Shown here: positions 7,644 to 16,299 of the stretch, piece after piece
How positions within the stretch are numbered: position 1 is the stretch's first letter
Layout: the number at the start of each line of letters is the position of its first letter
Assembly (NCBI GenBank): GCA_026225415.1
Contig: JAMFSS010000001.1
Coordinates: 186,001 to 250,000, forward strand
From: Alphaproteobacteria bacterium
GTDB lineage: Bacteria; Pseudomonadota; Alphaproteobacteria; UBA9219
Direction of reading: 5' to 3'
Length of the DNA: 64,000 nt
Notes under the pieces: model-generated
Database searches by the model: none
What the model was told of the DNA's origin: nothing
The model's input: only the letters and a program-made list of their open reading frames with translations
Made by a program: the position numbers and the translations under genes

Positions 7644-8822
7644 CTACTCCGCCGCCGCTTCCTCAACCGCCTTCGCATTCGCCGCTGCCGTTTTGTTGAT
7701 ATGGATTTTATCCATCACTTCGGCGACATGCTTGCTGAACATATATTCCGCAGGGCGTTGCTTGGATAAATCAATTTCCTTGGCCATCGCGCCTTCGGTC
7801 TTGATGCCCTTGATCGCCAGCCATGCCATTTTCCATGGTTTGGCAAAGGCGTCATTGGCGGCGGTCGGCTCATACCCGCAATGCACCATGCAATTGGCGC
7901 ATTTTTCATACTTGCCGGTACCGTATTTTTCCCATTCGGTGCCGTCCATTAGCTCACGATAGGTTTTCACAAACCCTTCGCCCAACAGATAGCAAGGCTT
8001 CTGCCAGCCGAACACATTACGCGTCGGCAAGCCCCAAGGGGTGCATTCATAGGATTGGTTGCCCGCCAGAAAATCCATGAACAAAGGCGATTGGCTGAAA
8101 CGCCAAGGGGTTTTGCCGGCCTTGACGCGTTCTTTGCCCATGCGGAAAATGTCGCGGAAGATGGTCTTGGTCGCTTCGCGTGACAGGAAATGCTGTTGAT
8201 CCGGCGCGCGTTCATAGGAATAGCCGGGCGAAACGGTGATATCAGTCAAACCGATATCCATCATATGGTCAAAGAAATCGGCCATACGTTGCGGCACTGC
8301 ATTGTTGAACAAGGTGCAGTTGATATTGACGCGGAAGCCACGCGCAAGCGCGGCCTTGATGGCGGCTTCGGCCTTCACATAAACGCCATCCTGACACACG
8401 GAATGATCATGGTCTTTGACATCGCCGTCCAGATGCACCGAGAAATTGAAATAGGGCGAGGGGGTGAATTGATCGAGCTTCTTTTCCATCAGTAAGGCAT
8501 TGGTGCAAAGCGTGACATATTTTTTCTTGGCGATCAGCTTGCGCACAATCTCAGGCATTTCGCGGTGAAGCAGTGGTTCGCCACCCGGAATGGAAACGAT
8601 AGGCGCGCCGCATTCATCGACCGCATCAAGGCATTCCTGTACCGTCAAGCGTTGGTTAAGGATTTCATCGGGATAATCGATTTTGCCACAGCCTGCGCAC
8701 GCCAGATTGCAACGGAACAAAGGTTCCAACATCAAAACAAGTGGATAACGTTTATTGCCTTTAAGCTTTTGCTTGATGATGTAAAGGGCGACGTCGAATT
8801 GTTGGCGCAGGGGTACAGACAC
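7644..8822 (-). CDS. hpnH: HpnH, adenosyl-hopene transferase (radical SAM)
   Basis: This 392-residue radical SAM enzyme has the cluster motif CNLACAGC (Cys38, Cys42, Cys45), a GGEPLLH glycine motif and an HpnH-type C-terminal Cys region (CTPWGLPTRNVFGWQKPCYL; CANCMVHCGYEP). HpnH adds the 5'-deoxyadenosyl group to diploptene to give adenosylhopane, the entry to extended hopanoids; HpnG acts next. The C-terminal EPTAANDAF and the Ala-rich tail are normal for HpnH. It is separated from shc/hpnG by about 6 kb and on the other strand, whereas these genes are usually one operon. Confidence 0.95.
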   Translation of the reverse strand: MSVPLRQQFDVALYIIKQKLKGNKRYPLVLMLEPLFRCNLACAGCGKIDYPDEILNQRLTVQECLDAVDECGAPIVSIPGGEPLLHREMPEIVRKLIAKKKYVTLCTNALLMEKKLDQFTPSPYFNFSVHLDGDVKDHDHSVCQDGVYVKAEAAIKAALARGFRVNINCTLFNNAVPQRMADFFDHMMDIGLTDITVSPGYSYERAPDQQHFLSREATKTIFRDIFRMGKERVKAGKTPWRFSQSPLFMDFLAGNQSYECTPWGLPTRNVFGWQKPCYLLGEGFVKTYRELMDGTEWEKYGTGKYEKCANCMVHCGYEPTAANDAFAKPWKMAWLAIKGIKTEGAMAKEIDLSKQRPAEYMFSKHVAEVMDKIHINKTAAANAKAVEEAAAE

Positions 8823-9099
8823 TGTGTTTTTCCCGGAAGTTGTATGAAGCGACGCTTATAAACGCTTAGTAGCCGTGGGGTCAATTGTTGTAAAATGGGC
8901 GCAAATACCGGAAAAATGAAGCTTTTTGGAATTTGGCTGATTTGCCTGTGATTACAGTATGATATTGGTTTTTTTTAAGGTTGGCCTGCCCTAAAACCTG
9001 CCCGTAAAGGGTAGGGTGGCGCAAGATGACGCAGAAAAGAATGAGGGAATCAGATTCTTCTTCAATCCATCCGGCGCAGCCCCTATGTTGTTTTCCGAT

Positions 9100-9176
9100 G
9101 TGCCCGTAGCTCAGCTGGATAGAGCACCAGTTTCCTAAACTGGGGGTCGGCGGTTCGAATCTGCCCGGGCACGCCA
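9100..9176 (+). tRNA. tRNA-Arg (anticodon CCT)
   Basis: A complete 77-base cloverleaf can be drawn: acceptor GTGCCCG/CGGGCAC, D-arm GCTC...GAGC, anticodon stem CCAGT/ACTGG with loop TTCCTAA (anticodon CCT), T-arm GGCGG/CTGCC with loop TTCGAAT, discriminator G and encoded CCA. It reads AGG codons. The gene downstream converges with its stop codon starting at the next base after CCA. Confidence 0.97.
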
Positions 9177-9743
9177 TTAAAACTTACTGTAATGCACCCC
9201 AATAGAACCCGCTTTGAATTGAACTGTTTGTTTCAGGTGTAAATCAACGCGAGAGTTAATGCCTTTAAACATTGGGATGCCACCGCCCAATATTAATGGA
9301 TTGATCGTGATAACATACTCATCAATCAGACCAAGCTGCATGAGAGAATGTACGAGACCGGGGCTACCAAAAATCATGATATTTTTGCCCGGTTCGTTTT
9401 TTAAATGTGTGATTTCTGCAGCTACATTGCGATTGATCAATTTTGTATTCTTATCGTCCAGGCTGCTTAGGGTTGTAGAGAATACAACTTTCTGGGCTTT
9501 AGAGTACCAGTGCGCATGTGATAATTGATGGCCGGACGCGGTCGGGTCTTTTAAGACCTTTGGCCAGTGCGCCTCCATCATGCCAAATGTTTTGGGGCCA
9601 TACAGTCCCATGTTTGCCTGAATGATGAAAGAATCTACAAATGTAAAAACGTCATCATCCATTTTAATCCAGCTCATCTCGCCTTGGGCACCTGCGACAA
9701 AGCCGTCCAGTGACATATGCATAAGAGATACTATTTTTCTCAT
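9177..9743 (-). CDS. Dihydrofolate reductase-like (RibD C-terminal domain) protein
   Basis: This 188-residue protein starts MRKIVSLMHMSLDGFVAG, the usual opening of the DHFR/RibD C-terminal domain family, with YGPKTFGMM, MIFGSPGLVHSLMQLGLIDE and NPLILGGGIPMF as further family motifs. Members bind NADPH, but most are uncharacterised; this is not the housekeeping FolA. The stop codon abuts the CCA of the convergent tRNA-Arg gene, leaving no room for a terminator. It is more AT-rich than neighbouring core genes and may be an acquired accessory gene. Confidence 0.88.
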   Translation of the reverse strand: MRKIVSLMHMSLDGFVAGAQGEMSWIKMDDDVFTFVDSFIIQANMGLYGPKTFGMMEAHWPKVLKDPTASGHQLSHAHWYSKAQKVVFSTTLSSLDDKNTKLINRNVAAEITHLKNEPGKNIMIFGSPGLVHSLMQLGLIDEYVITINPLILGGGIPMFKGINSRVDLHLKQTVQFKAGSIGVHYSKF

Positions 9744-9926
9744 GATATTACCTTATTCTTCCCCGACATCGGCCTTAAGCGAACGGTGGCCTCGCACTAC
9801 ATTAGACTAACCTATATTTATAACTAAATTCCAGTGCCCAGATTTATCCTGTACGGCACACCAATTTGAAATAATACCATAACGCATGCCTATCGACCCC
9901 AAGCGATTGAACAACGATTATAGGCT

Positions 9927-10934
9927 TTAGCCAAAAAAGGCCTTAATCAAACCGCCAATTATTCCTGTGCCCACAGCATGGGTGCCGGGACGCTTATATA
10001 TCTGGGGATCAATTTTAGGCGCTCCAAACATGTTAACTGAGTGATGTACAAATAGCTTGGTATGTGTATGCACGATATCCGCGTTAATGGGCGTATTAAC
10101 CGAAATGCTGCAAATGGCGCGGGCTTCATTCGACGGATTGATATAGATTCTGGTGTTGGAATTCTCTGATACTTGGGTGTTATGCGTTGCCGCATAGTAT
10201 CGGTGTTTGCTGCCGTCATATATATGCGAAGCGACGAACCTTTGAAGCTCCTGATTATCCTTTAAAGCAAGAGGATTAAAGTTCATCTGCTTGTAAACAT
10301 TATCATGGATGAGATGTTGTTCAAAAAATGCATCCGGCACCGGCACATGAATATCAAGTTTAGGGTAACCTTGTTCGTCATAGTTTAATGTATAATCTAT
10401 AGGCGGGTTTACGCGATCCGAGTATCGCCAGCCTATGCTTTGCGCGCTTTTGTCTATTAAAGCGATATCCGTGGCCGAAAATAAAACATTCATTATGGAT
10501 GCGATTTCCGGCTCGACCATTTCCAGCGTGCGCGCTGGTTCTGTAATGCCCGCGGCGGCGTTAATGACATGCATAATGCGCGCGACATCATATTCGCCGT
10601 CCAGCATCAATGTCGTCACATCATGAACGCATTTCTGTTTAACCAGGCGCACAGCAACCGTGTTTTGATTTTTATCGTTTATTTGATTGAGCGATTGGTT
10701 GCTTAAGAGATCATCATAGGATGCCTCGCTTGTAAGCGTATGCATCAAATCTACTGAGAAAAGGCTGTCCGCGGTATCCTGGATTTCCTCCACTTCTTTT
10801 GTCGTTCCCATAAGGATTTCAATATTTCCTTTAGTAATTTTATGAACCACATAGCCGTCTGGGAAAGATGTTTCATAGCTTATATCGTCTATATGACGCG
10901 CCAGATCTTTGCGAAGTGTTTTGATGTTTCCCAT
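9927..10934 (-). CDS. Protein of unknown function
   Basis: This 335-residue, mostly soluble protein matches no family I recognise. It has no signal peptide; the only hydrophobic part is a short Gly-rich C-terminus (GTGIIGGLIKAFFG). It is rich in Asn, Asp and His. I chose the ATG at 10934 because AGGATC lies about six bases upstream; a TTG at 10949 would add five residues. The gene is AT-rich and sits alone between the DHFR-like gene and upp, in a block beginning at a tRNA, which suggests an acquired gene. Function cannot be inferred. Confidence 0.7.
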   Translation of the reverse strand: MGNIKTLRKDLARHIDDISYETSFPDGYVVHKITKGNIEILMGTTKEVEEIQDTADSLFSVDLMHTLTSEASYDDLLSNQSLNQINDKNQNTVAVRLVKQKCVHDVTTLMLDGEYDVARIMHVINAAAGITEPARTLEMVEPEIASIMNVLFSATDIALIDKSAQSIGWRYSDRVNPPIDYTLNYDEQGYPKLDIHVPVPDAFFEQHLIHDNVYKQMNFNPLALKDNQELQRFVASHIYDGSKHRYYAATHNTQVSENSNTRIYINPSNEARAICSISVNTPINADIVHTHTKLFVHHSVNMFGAPKIDPQIYKRPGTHAVGTGIIGGLIKAFFG

Positions 10935-11074
10935 TGTCGATCCTTTCAAAACTTTCTTAAAAAAATAAACAGCGTTTTTATAATCTTGTTCTCTCGCAGG
11001 CCATCACGACAGGATTACGCCACGCAAACGTAGCAGATTGATTTACAAATTCCAATAAGCAGTTAAACAGCCTC

Positions 11075-11725
11075 TTATTGCGTCCCATACAGCCGGTCGC
11101 CCGCATCGCCCAAACCGGGCACGATATAGGCATGTTCGTTCAGTTTTTCGTCGAGCGATGCGCAGTAAATGCGGATAGTCGGGTGATGTTTCACGAATTG
11201 CCGCACGCCTTCGGGCGCGGCGACCAACGCCATCACATTGATTTTTTCGGGGTCGACGCGGTGGGCAATCAACAGATCGCAAACATGTGCCAAAGAATTG
11301 CCGGTCGCCAGCATCGGATCGACGACAAAGAAATTTTGCCCGACATTTTTTGGCAGGCGAACGAGATATTCGACAGGTTTTTTGGTGTCATGGTCGCGGT
11401 AAACGCCGATATGCCCGACTTGCGCGGTGGGCATCAAATCGACCAGACCTTCGGCCATGCCCAGACCCGCGCGCAAAATCGGCACGATACAGGGGTCTGG
11501 CACTGCCAAGGTTGGCGCTTCCATTTCCGCCACGGGCGTACGGATGCGGCGCGTGGTCAGTGGCAAATCGCGCGAGATTTCATAACCAATCAGCAGCGAT
11601 ATTTCGCGCAGCAAAGTGCGGAAGCCGAAAGATTTGCAATTCTCGTCGCGTAATTGCGTCAGCTTGTGTTGGATAAGCGGATGATCGACACAGAAGAAAG
11701 ACGGAAATTCGGGATAAGTTTTCAT
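11075..11725 (-). CDS. upp: Uracil phosphoribosyltransferase
   Basis: This 216-residue type I phosphoribosyltransferase converts uracil and PRPP to UMP (pyrimidine salvage). The PRPP loop is VVDPMLATGNS at about residues 134-144, and the C-terminus PGLGDAGDRLYGT is the uracil-binding signature. The ATG at 11725 has AAGGAAC before it and lies ten bases after the pyrD stop; the longer frame from 11785 would start inside pyrD. It forms a pyrD-upp unit, joining de novo and salvage routes to UMP. Confidence 0.95.
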   Translation of the reverse strand: MKTYPEFPSFFCVDHPLIQHKLTQLRDENCKSFGFRTLLREISLLIGYEISRDLPLTTRRIRTPVAEMEAPTLAVPDPCIVPILRAGLGMAEGLVDLMPTAQVGHIGVYRDHDTKKPVEYLVRLPKNVGQNFFVVDPMLATGNSLAHVCDLLIAHRVDPEKINVMALVAAPEGVRQFVKHHPTIRIYCASLDEKLNEHAYIVPGLGDAGDRLYGTQ

Positions 11726-11735
11726 GTCTTGTTCC

Positions 11736-12812
11736 TTATTTAAAATCGGCGCCGACAGCATCGGCAAGGCTTGTGTATCCGTCACGCTTCAACAACGCGG
11801 CGAGTTCGGTGGTGATGCGGGCTATGACAAACGGCCCTTCGTAAATCAACGCGGTATAAAGTTGCAACAACGACGCGCCCGCGCGGATTTTGGCATAGGC
11901 GTCTGCGCCCGTGAAAATGCCGCCGCAACCGACAAGCGGGATTTTGCCGCCGGTCAGTTGATACATTTGCCCCAGTATTTTTGTGGAGATATCAAACAAA
12001 GGCTTGCCGGAAAGGCCGCCCGCCTGTGCCGCCATTGCTGGGGGAACGGATGCCGGGCGCGATGTCGTGGTGTTGCCGACAATCATTGCATCAATGCCAC
12101 ATAATAAAGACACTTCGGCGATATCGCGAGCCTGCGTTTCGGTGATATCGGGCGCGATTTTTAAAAACAGTAATGGCTTTTTATCTGCCTGCGCCAATGC
12201 TTCGCGCGCGCGTTGCAGAAGTTCGGTCAGGCTTCCTCGTTCCTGTATACCGCGCAGGCCGGGCGTGTTGGGTGATGAAATATTAAGCGTGAGGAAATCG
12301 GCAAAGGGTGCAAAGTTCTGAATACCGCGTACATAATCATCGGCGGCATCGATTGTGTCTTTATTCTTGGCCAGATTAATGCCGACAATGCCGGTGTCAG
12401 TTTTCATGTCGCGATAGGCCGCCAGCCTTTGGCGAAAAATATCCGCGCCCACGCTGTTGAAGCCAAAGCGGTTGATAATAGCTTGGGTTTCGGTAAGGCG
12501 GAACAAACGTGGCGACGGATTGCCCGGTTGCGGTACCGGCGTTACGCCGCCAATTTCGGTAAAGGAAAACCCAAGATTTAAAGTCTGTCCGACCACTTCG
12601 GCATGTTTGTCGAAACCCGCGGCAAGGCCGAGCGGATGCGCGAATTTTAATCCGCCCAATTGACAAGCAAGAACGGGATCATGCGACGGCTTGCAGGCTG
12701 GAAATAATCCGTGTTTCAGGAAACGAACAGCCAGTTTATGCGCCACTTCCGGGTCAAGGCTGAAAAACAGCGGGCGCAATAAAGGATAAATATCGAAGGG
12801 GAGAGGCAACAT
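11736..12812 (-). CDS. pyrD: Dihydroorotate dehydrogenase (quinone), class 2
   Basis: This 358-residue FMN enzyme oxidises dihydroorotate to orotate with a membrane quinone. It has the class 2 N-terminal helical extension (YPLLRPLFFSLDPEVAHKLA), the FMN-binding AAGFDKH, and NISSPNTPGLR with the catalytic Ser (179 or 180). It is first in a pyrD-upp unit. In the opposite direction, 70 bases upstream, lies the terminator of the small membrane-protein pair. Confidence 0.95.
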   Translation of the reverse strand: MLPLPFDIYPLLRPLFFSLDPEVAHKLAVRFLKHGLFPACKPSHDPVLACQLGGLKFAHPLGLAAGFDKHAEVVGQTLNLGFSFTEIGGVTPVPQPGNPSPRLFRLTETQAIINRFGFNSVGADIFRQRLAAYRDMKTDTGIVGINLAKNKDTIDAADDYVRGIQNFAPFADFLTLNISSPNTPGLRGIQERGSLTELLQRAREALAQADKKPLLFLKIAPDITETQARDIAEVSLLCGIDAMIVGNTTTSRPASVPPAMAAQAGGLSGKPLFDISTKILGQMYQLTGGKIPLVGCGGIFTGADAYAKIRAGASLLQLYTALIYEGPFVIARITTELAALLKRDGYTSLADAVGADFK

Positions 12813-12881
12813 GGATAACCCAGTTTAATGTCCGGCTCCTTTTTAACAGTCTCCGGCTATCCCATGCAAGCGGACACAAAA

Positions 12882-12907
12882 AAGGGGCGGAAACGCTTCC
12901 GCCCCTT
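12882..12907 (-). terminator. Rho-independent terminator
   Basis: An 11-bp stem (AAGGGGCGGAA with its complement, 4-base loop) is followed on the minus strand by TTTTTT and lies 20 bases after the stop of the small membrane protein at 12927. It should end that two-gene transcript before pyrD. Confidence 0.9.
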
Positions 12908-12926
12908 CTTATAATCGCGTTCCAGC

Positions 12927-13298
12927 TTATGGTGCCGGAGCAGTCGCTGGTTCTTCTGGAGCCATAGCGGCTGGCGCAGCAGGAGTCGCTGGCGCCGAAC
13001 CGGCGTTCGGGTTTTCCTGAACATTGACGCCGTTCTTTTTCAGCTGATCGATAATAGCCACAGCGGTTTTGTCACCGGCATTGGCCAAACGCAGCGTACC
13101 GACGGCCAAACCATTGGCCTGATCCTTAACCTTGTTGGCATCGGCCAAAGGCTTGTCTTGCGCCACATGAGCCGCTTGCAGCGACGCGCGGTCGTTGAAC
13201 AGCAAGGTGGTTTGGAAAGCCAGAAAACCGGCCACAGCCACCGAAAGCAGCAAAACAGGAAGAAGGATTTGCGCAGGCGTAATTTTTTCTTGTGCCAT
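12927..13298 (-). CDS. Small membrane-anchored protein, Ala/Pro-rich C-terminus
   Basis: This 123-residue protein has one membrane helix (about 13-35, ILLPVLLLSVAVAGFLAF), a helical region with DKPLADANKVKDQANGLA, and an Ala/Pro-rich tail from about residue 95. I chose the ATG at 13298 because GAGG precedes it; a GTG at 13310 overlaps the upstream gene. It resembles the upstream gene product in layout (membrane helix, Gln-rich helix, then a repeat-like LAxAGDKTAVAIIDQLKKNGV versus AEAAKNGDTQARDLLASQGL), so the two are probably tandem paralogues. Function unknown. Confidence 0.72.
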   Translation of the reverse strand: MAQEKITPAQILLPVLLLSVAVAGFLAFQTTLLFNDRASLQAAHVAQDKPLADANKVKDQANGLAVGTLRLANAGDKTAVAIIDQLKKNGVNVQENPNAGSAPATPAAPAAMAPEEPATAPAP

Positions 13299-13306
13299 AA
13301 TAGACC

Positions 13307-13609
13307 TCACTTCTTTGCGGCTGGGGATGGGGCGGTTGTTTTCGCCGCATCGGATTTCAGACGAAGACCTTGCGACGCCAACAAATCACGTGCCTGTGTG
13401 TCGCCATTTTTGGCGGCTTCGGCCAAACCTTGGGCGATAAACTGGCTCAGCTGGCTGAAAGTCTGCACAGAACCGATGGCAGCCTGACGTTGTTGCACGT
13501 CCAGTTGCGTGGCGCGGTTGGCATTGGCCAACGAAACATTTACGACCAGCAAAACAACGGCAACGCTGCCGCAAATGACGGAACCCCAGTAGGGAAGTCT
13601 TGTATCCAT
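13307..13609 (-). CDS. Small membrane-anchored protein, probable paralogue of next gene
   Basis: This 100-residue protein has one N-terminal membrane helix (about 10-29, VICGSVAVVLLVVNVSLANA) and a soluble helical tail ending AAKTTAPSPAAKK. Its stop lies eight bases before the ATG of the next gene, which has the same plan, so they form an operon of two related proteins ending at the terminator at 12882. It is divergent from the phosphate transporter gene, 88 bases away. No family recognised. Confidence 0.72.
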   Translation of the reverse strand: MDTRLPYWGSVICGSVAVVLLVVNVSLANANRATQLDVQQRQAAIGSVQTFSQLSQFIAQGLAEAAKNGDTQARDLLASQGLRLKSDAAKTTAPSPAAKK

Positions 13610-13697
13610 GGTTTATTTCCTCCAGATCAGATTATGGGGTAAGATTGTGATACAAGCGCTATCATGCCCTTGGGTGATTCGCAAGAAAGCCGGATGA

Positions 13698-14723
13698 ATG
13701 CTGGAACATGCTTCCTTTCTGATTCTTTCCGTTATGGCGATAGGGTTGGCGTTTGATTTCGTCAACGGCTTCCATGATGCGTCGAATTCAATTGCCACCA
13801 TTGTTGCGACGCGGGTTCTCAAACCGCGTCAGGCCGTTTTATGGGCCAGTTTTTTTAATGTCGCCGCCATGCTGTTGTTTGGCACCGGCGTCGCCAAAAT
13901 GGTGGGGTCGGGTTTGGTGTCGTTGGATGCCATCACGCCGACGGTGGTGTTGTGCGGATTGGCGGGCGCGACTTTGTGGGGAATTATTACCTGGCGATTG
14001 GGTGTGCCGGTCAGTTCGTCACATGCTTTGTTGGGCGGTTATGTGGGCGCGGCAATGGCGCATAGCGGTATGATCAACGGGTGGGAAAATTTTGATCATC
14101 CAGTTATTGCGACGGGTTGGATCAAGGTGATTATGTTCATTATAATTGCGCCGGTGATGGGCGGCGCGCTCTCGGTTTTTTTTATAAAATTATTGATGTT
14201 TTTGCAGCGCCGTTTTTCTTTCGCGCCCTCGGAAAAATCCTACAAAAAAATTCAACTCGCTTCTTCCGCGTTTCTCAGCTTGATGCATGGCGGTAATGAT
14301 GCGCAAAAAACCGCAGGCATTATCACCAGCGCGTTGGTCAGCGGCGGGGTGTTGTCGGAATTCGCGGTGCCGGTTTGGGTGTTGGCATTATCTTACGGCA
14401 TGATGGGGCTGGGCACTTTGTTTGGCGGTTGGCGCATTGTGCGCACCATGGGCATGCGTTTAACGCAACTGGATGCGCGCGGTGGCGTTTGCGCCGAAAG
14501 CGCATCGGCCTTGTCGATTATGGTTGCGACTTTGTGCGGGTTGCCAGTATCGACCACGCATGTAACAACAGGCGCGATTTTGGGCGTGGGCGTTGCGACC
14601 AATCCGCGCAAGGTGGGGTGGAAAGTCGGGCGGCGCATCGCATGGAGCTGGATCTTGACGATACCCGCTGCGGCGTTGGTCGGGGCCGCGCTTATGGTTC
14701 TTATAGACAAGTCAGGTGGATAA
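13698..14723 (+). CDS. pit: PiT-family low-affinity inorganic phosphate transporter
   Basis: This 341-residue polytopic membrane protein has both PiT signature repeats: DFVNGFHDASNSIATIVATR near the N-terminus and SLMHGGNDAQKTAGII after the central loop, plus GLPVSSSHALLGG and GLPVSTTHVTTGAI. These transporters take up phosphate as a metal-phosphate complex driven by protons or sodium. No PhoU-like partner gene is adjacent. The stop overlaps the ATG of the DUF3108 gene (TAATG), so the two are coupled. Confidence 0.95.
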   Translation: MLEHASFLILSVMAIGLAFDFVNGFHDASNSIATIVATRVLKPRQAVLWASFFNVAAMLLFGTGVAKMVGSGLVSLDAITPTVVLCGLAGATLWGIITWRLGVPVSSSHALLGGYVGAAMAHSGMINGWENFDHPVIATGWIKVIMFIIIAPVMGGALSVFFIKLLMFLQRRFSFAPSEKSYKKIQLASSAFLSLMHGGNDAQKTAGIITSALVSGGVLSEFAVPVWVLALSYGMMGLGTLFGGWRIVRTMGMRLTQLDARGGVCAESASALSIMVATLCGLPVSTTHVTTGAILGVGVATNPRKVGWKVGRRIAWSWILTIPAAALVGAALMVLIDKSGG

Positions 14724-15601
14724 TGCGTTTTGTTCAAGTTATTTTGGTGAGTTTTTTGGCAGTGATGTTGCCTTTGGTCGCGCACGCCAAAGCGGCAAAA
14801 TATCCGGTGGCGGAAGTACAGATTCTGCCCGTTTTACCACCCGTTGAAACCACCTATGATATTTATGTCGGCGGCCTGCATCTTGTCACCGCGCATATTT
14901 GGTTTGAAGAACAGGGTAATGTTTTTCACACCATTGTCCGCGCCCAGGATCTTGGGCTGCTGGCGCGGTTTTTACCGTGGAATACGATTTTGGAATCTTA
15001 TGGCCGCATCAAGGGCGATCATTTCGAACCTAAGGAATTTTTCACGCGCGATGAATGGAACCATAAACCGAAAATCACCAAACTTCATTTTAACGCCAAG
15101 GGCGATATCACGCCCGAATTCATTCCGCCCAGCGGCCCCGAAAACCGCGAAGAAGTGACATTGGAACAACGCATCGGTTCGCTTGACCCCGTCACGGCCT
15201 TATTGCAAATGCTGGCGCATGTTGCGGTCGATAACAGTTGCGCCATCCCTGTGCCGGTGTTCGATGGCAAGCGTAGGTTTGATATTGTCGGGCGTGATGA
15301 TGGCAATGACACGCTGAATGAACCCGATTACGAAGCCTATAGCGGCAAGGCGCGGCAATGCGCGGCCGATTTCAAGATGATTTCCGGTGAATGGAAAGAC
15401 GCCGAACATGCGCGTTTTTGGAAAAAGACCGAAAGCGAAGCGGGACGCGAACCGTTTCATATCTGGCTGGCATCACCCGCCAAGGGCATGCCCGAAATTC
15501 CGGTGCGGATGGAAACCGGCAGCATAGCCGGTCTGGTGGTTATCCATTTAACTTCATGGCATTATGTTAGCGCCGCCGATATCAAAGCCCAGGCGCCCTA
15601 G
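14723..15601 (+). CDS. DUF3108-family exported protein
   Basis: This 292-residue protein has a cleavable signal peptide (about 1-22, MRFVQVILVSFLAVMLPLVA followed by HAKA). The mature part looks like the DUF3108 beta-rich family: TYDIYVGGLHLVTAHIWFEE near the start, then DPVTALLQMLAHV and FDGKRRFDIVGRDD, seen in periplasmic or lipoprotein-like envelope proteins of unknown role. The frame is open upstream to 14375, but that part is a shadow of pit; the ATG at 14723 gives a signal peptide and coupled translation. Its 3' end overlaps gph (convergent) by 48 bases. Confidence 0.85.
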   Translation: MRFVQVILVSFLAVMLPLVAHAKAAKYPVAEVQILPVLPPVETTYDIYVGGLHLVTAHIWFEEQGNVFHTIVRAQDLGLLARFLPWNTILESYGRIKGDHFEPKEFFTRDEWNHKPKITKLHFNAKGDITPEFIPPSGPENREEVTLEQRIGSLDPVTALLQMLAHVAVDNSCAIPVPVFDGKRRFDIVGRDDGNDTLNEPDYEAYSGKARQCAADFKMISGEWKDAEHARFWKKTESEAGREPFHIWLASPAKGMPEIPVRMETGSIAGLVVIHLTSWHYVSAADIKAQAP

Positions 15602-16249
15602 GGCTTGCGCCAATTCGCCGAAAGTCTTAATGATTGCATCGGCGCCCAGAGTGGCGACATTATCGGCATAACCATGCGCAACGGCAATGGCGGGAATCTT
15701 TGCGGCTTGTGCGGCGCGGATATCATTGATGCTGTCGCCAATCATCGCGCAATTCTGCGGTGGGACTTTCATTCCATGTGCCACGCCCAACACATGCCCC
15801 GGATGTGGTTTGTAGACAGAGAAAGTATCGGCACCCGCGATAAAATCAAACAACCCGCGAATACCAATTTCATCCAGCAATTTAATCGTCGGCAAATAAA
15901 GCTTATTGGTGCAGAGGCCAATTTTTACACCGGCGGCGCGAAAGGCTTCGATTGTTTCCATCACCTGCGGATACAGTTGATCAATACCGGCTTTCTGGTT
16001 CCGATAAAAACCCAGAAAATCCTGAAAGATAGTTTGCGCCCCGCGTTCGGGCAGGGGTGCGCCGGTGGCGGCAAAGGCGCGTTTAAGCAAGATATTCATG
16101 CCGTCGCCAATCATGGATTTGGTCTCGTCCAACGTTACGGTGCGATGCTCATGCGCCACCAGAATGGCGTTTAGGGCATGGTGCAAATCGGCGGCGCTGT
16201 CCACAAGGGTGCCGTCCAAATCAAAGATAAGGCCGAGAAGTTGAGTCAT
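15554..16249 (-). CDS. gph: Phosphoglycolate phosphatase, HAD family
   Basis: This 231-residue HAD hydrolase has all four motifs: DLDGTLVDS at about 9-17 (nucleophile Asp), a Ser/Thr motif II in LCTNK, a Lys in YKPHPGHVLG, and MIGDSINDIRAA for the metal. Gph removes phosphate from 2-phosphoglycolate formed in DNA repair or oxygenase reactions. The start MTQLLGLIFDLDGT at 16249 is preferred over the upstream extension to 16324. Substrate is by family; other HAD phosphatases are possible. It is divergent from glmU by 50 bases. Confidence 0.85.
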   Translation of the reverse strand: MTQLLGLIFDLDGTLVDSAADLHHALNAILVAHEHRTVTLDETKSMIGDGMNILLKRAFAATGAPLPERGAQTIFQDFLGFYRNQKAGIDQLYPQVMETIEAFRAAGVKIGLCTNKLYLPTIKLLDEIGIRGLFDFIAGADTFSVYKPHPGHVLGVAHGMKVPPQNCAMIGDSINDIRAAQAAKIPAIAVAHGYADNVATLGADAIIKTFGELAQALGRLGFDIGGANIMP

Positions 16250-16299
16250 TTGAATCGTTGTGCTATTAAATCTAACCCTCTTTATGGCAGACATTCCCC

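Noticed and set aside
8881-9177. 98-residue minus-strand frame over tRNA-Arg(CCT)
   Set aside because: It is antisense to a complete tRNA and its sequence reflects the tRNA complement; no ribosome-binding site or family.
11117-11124. Eight-base match (CGGGCACG) to the tRNA-Arg 3' end inside upp, as a possible att site
   Set aside because: Too short and inside a conserved gene; no integrase nearby.
14375-14722. Upstream extension of the DUF3108 frame
   Set aside because: It overlaps pit in another frame; the ATG at 14723 gives a signal peptide and a TAATG coupled start.
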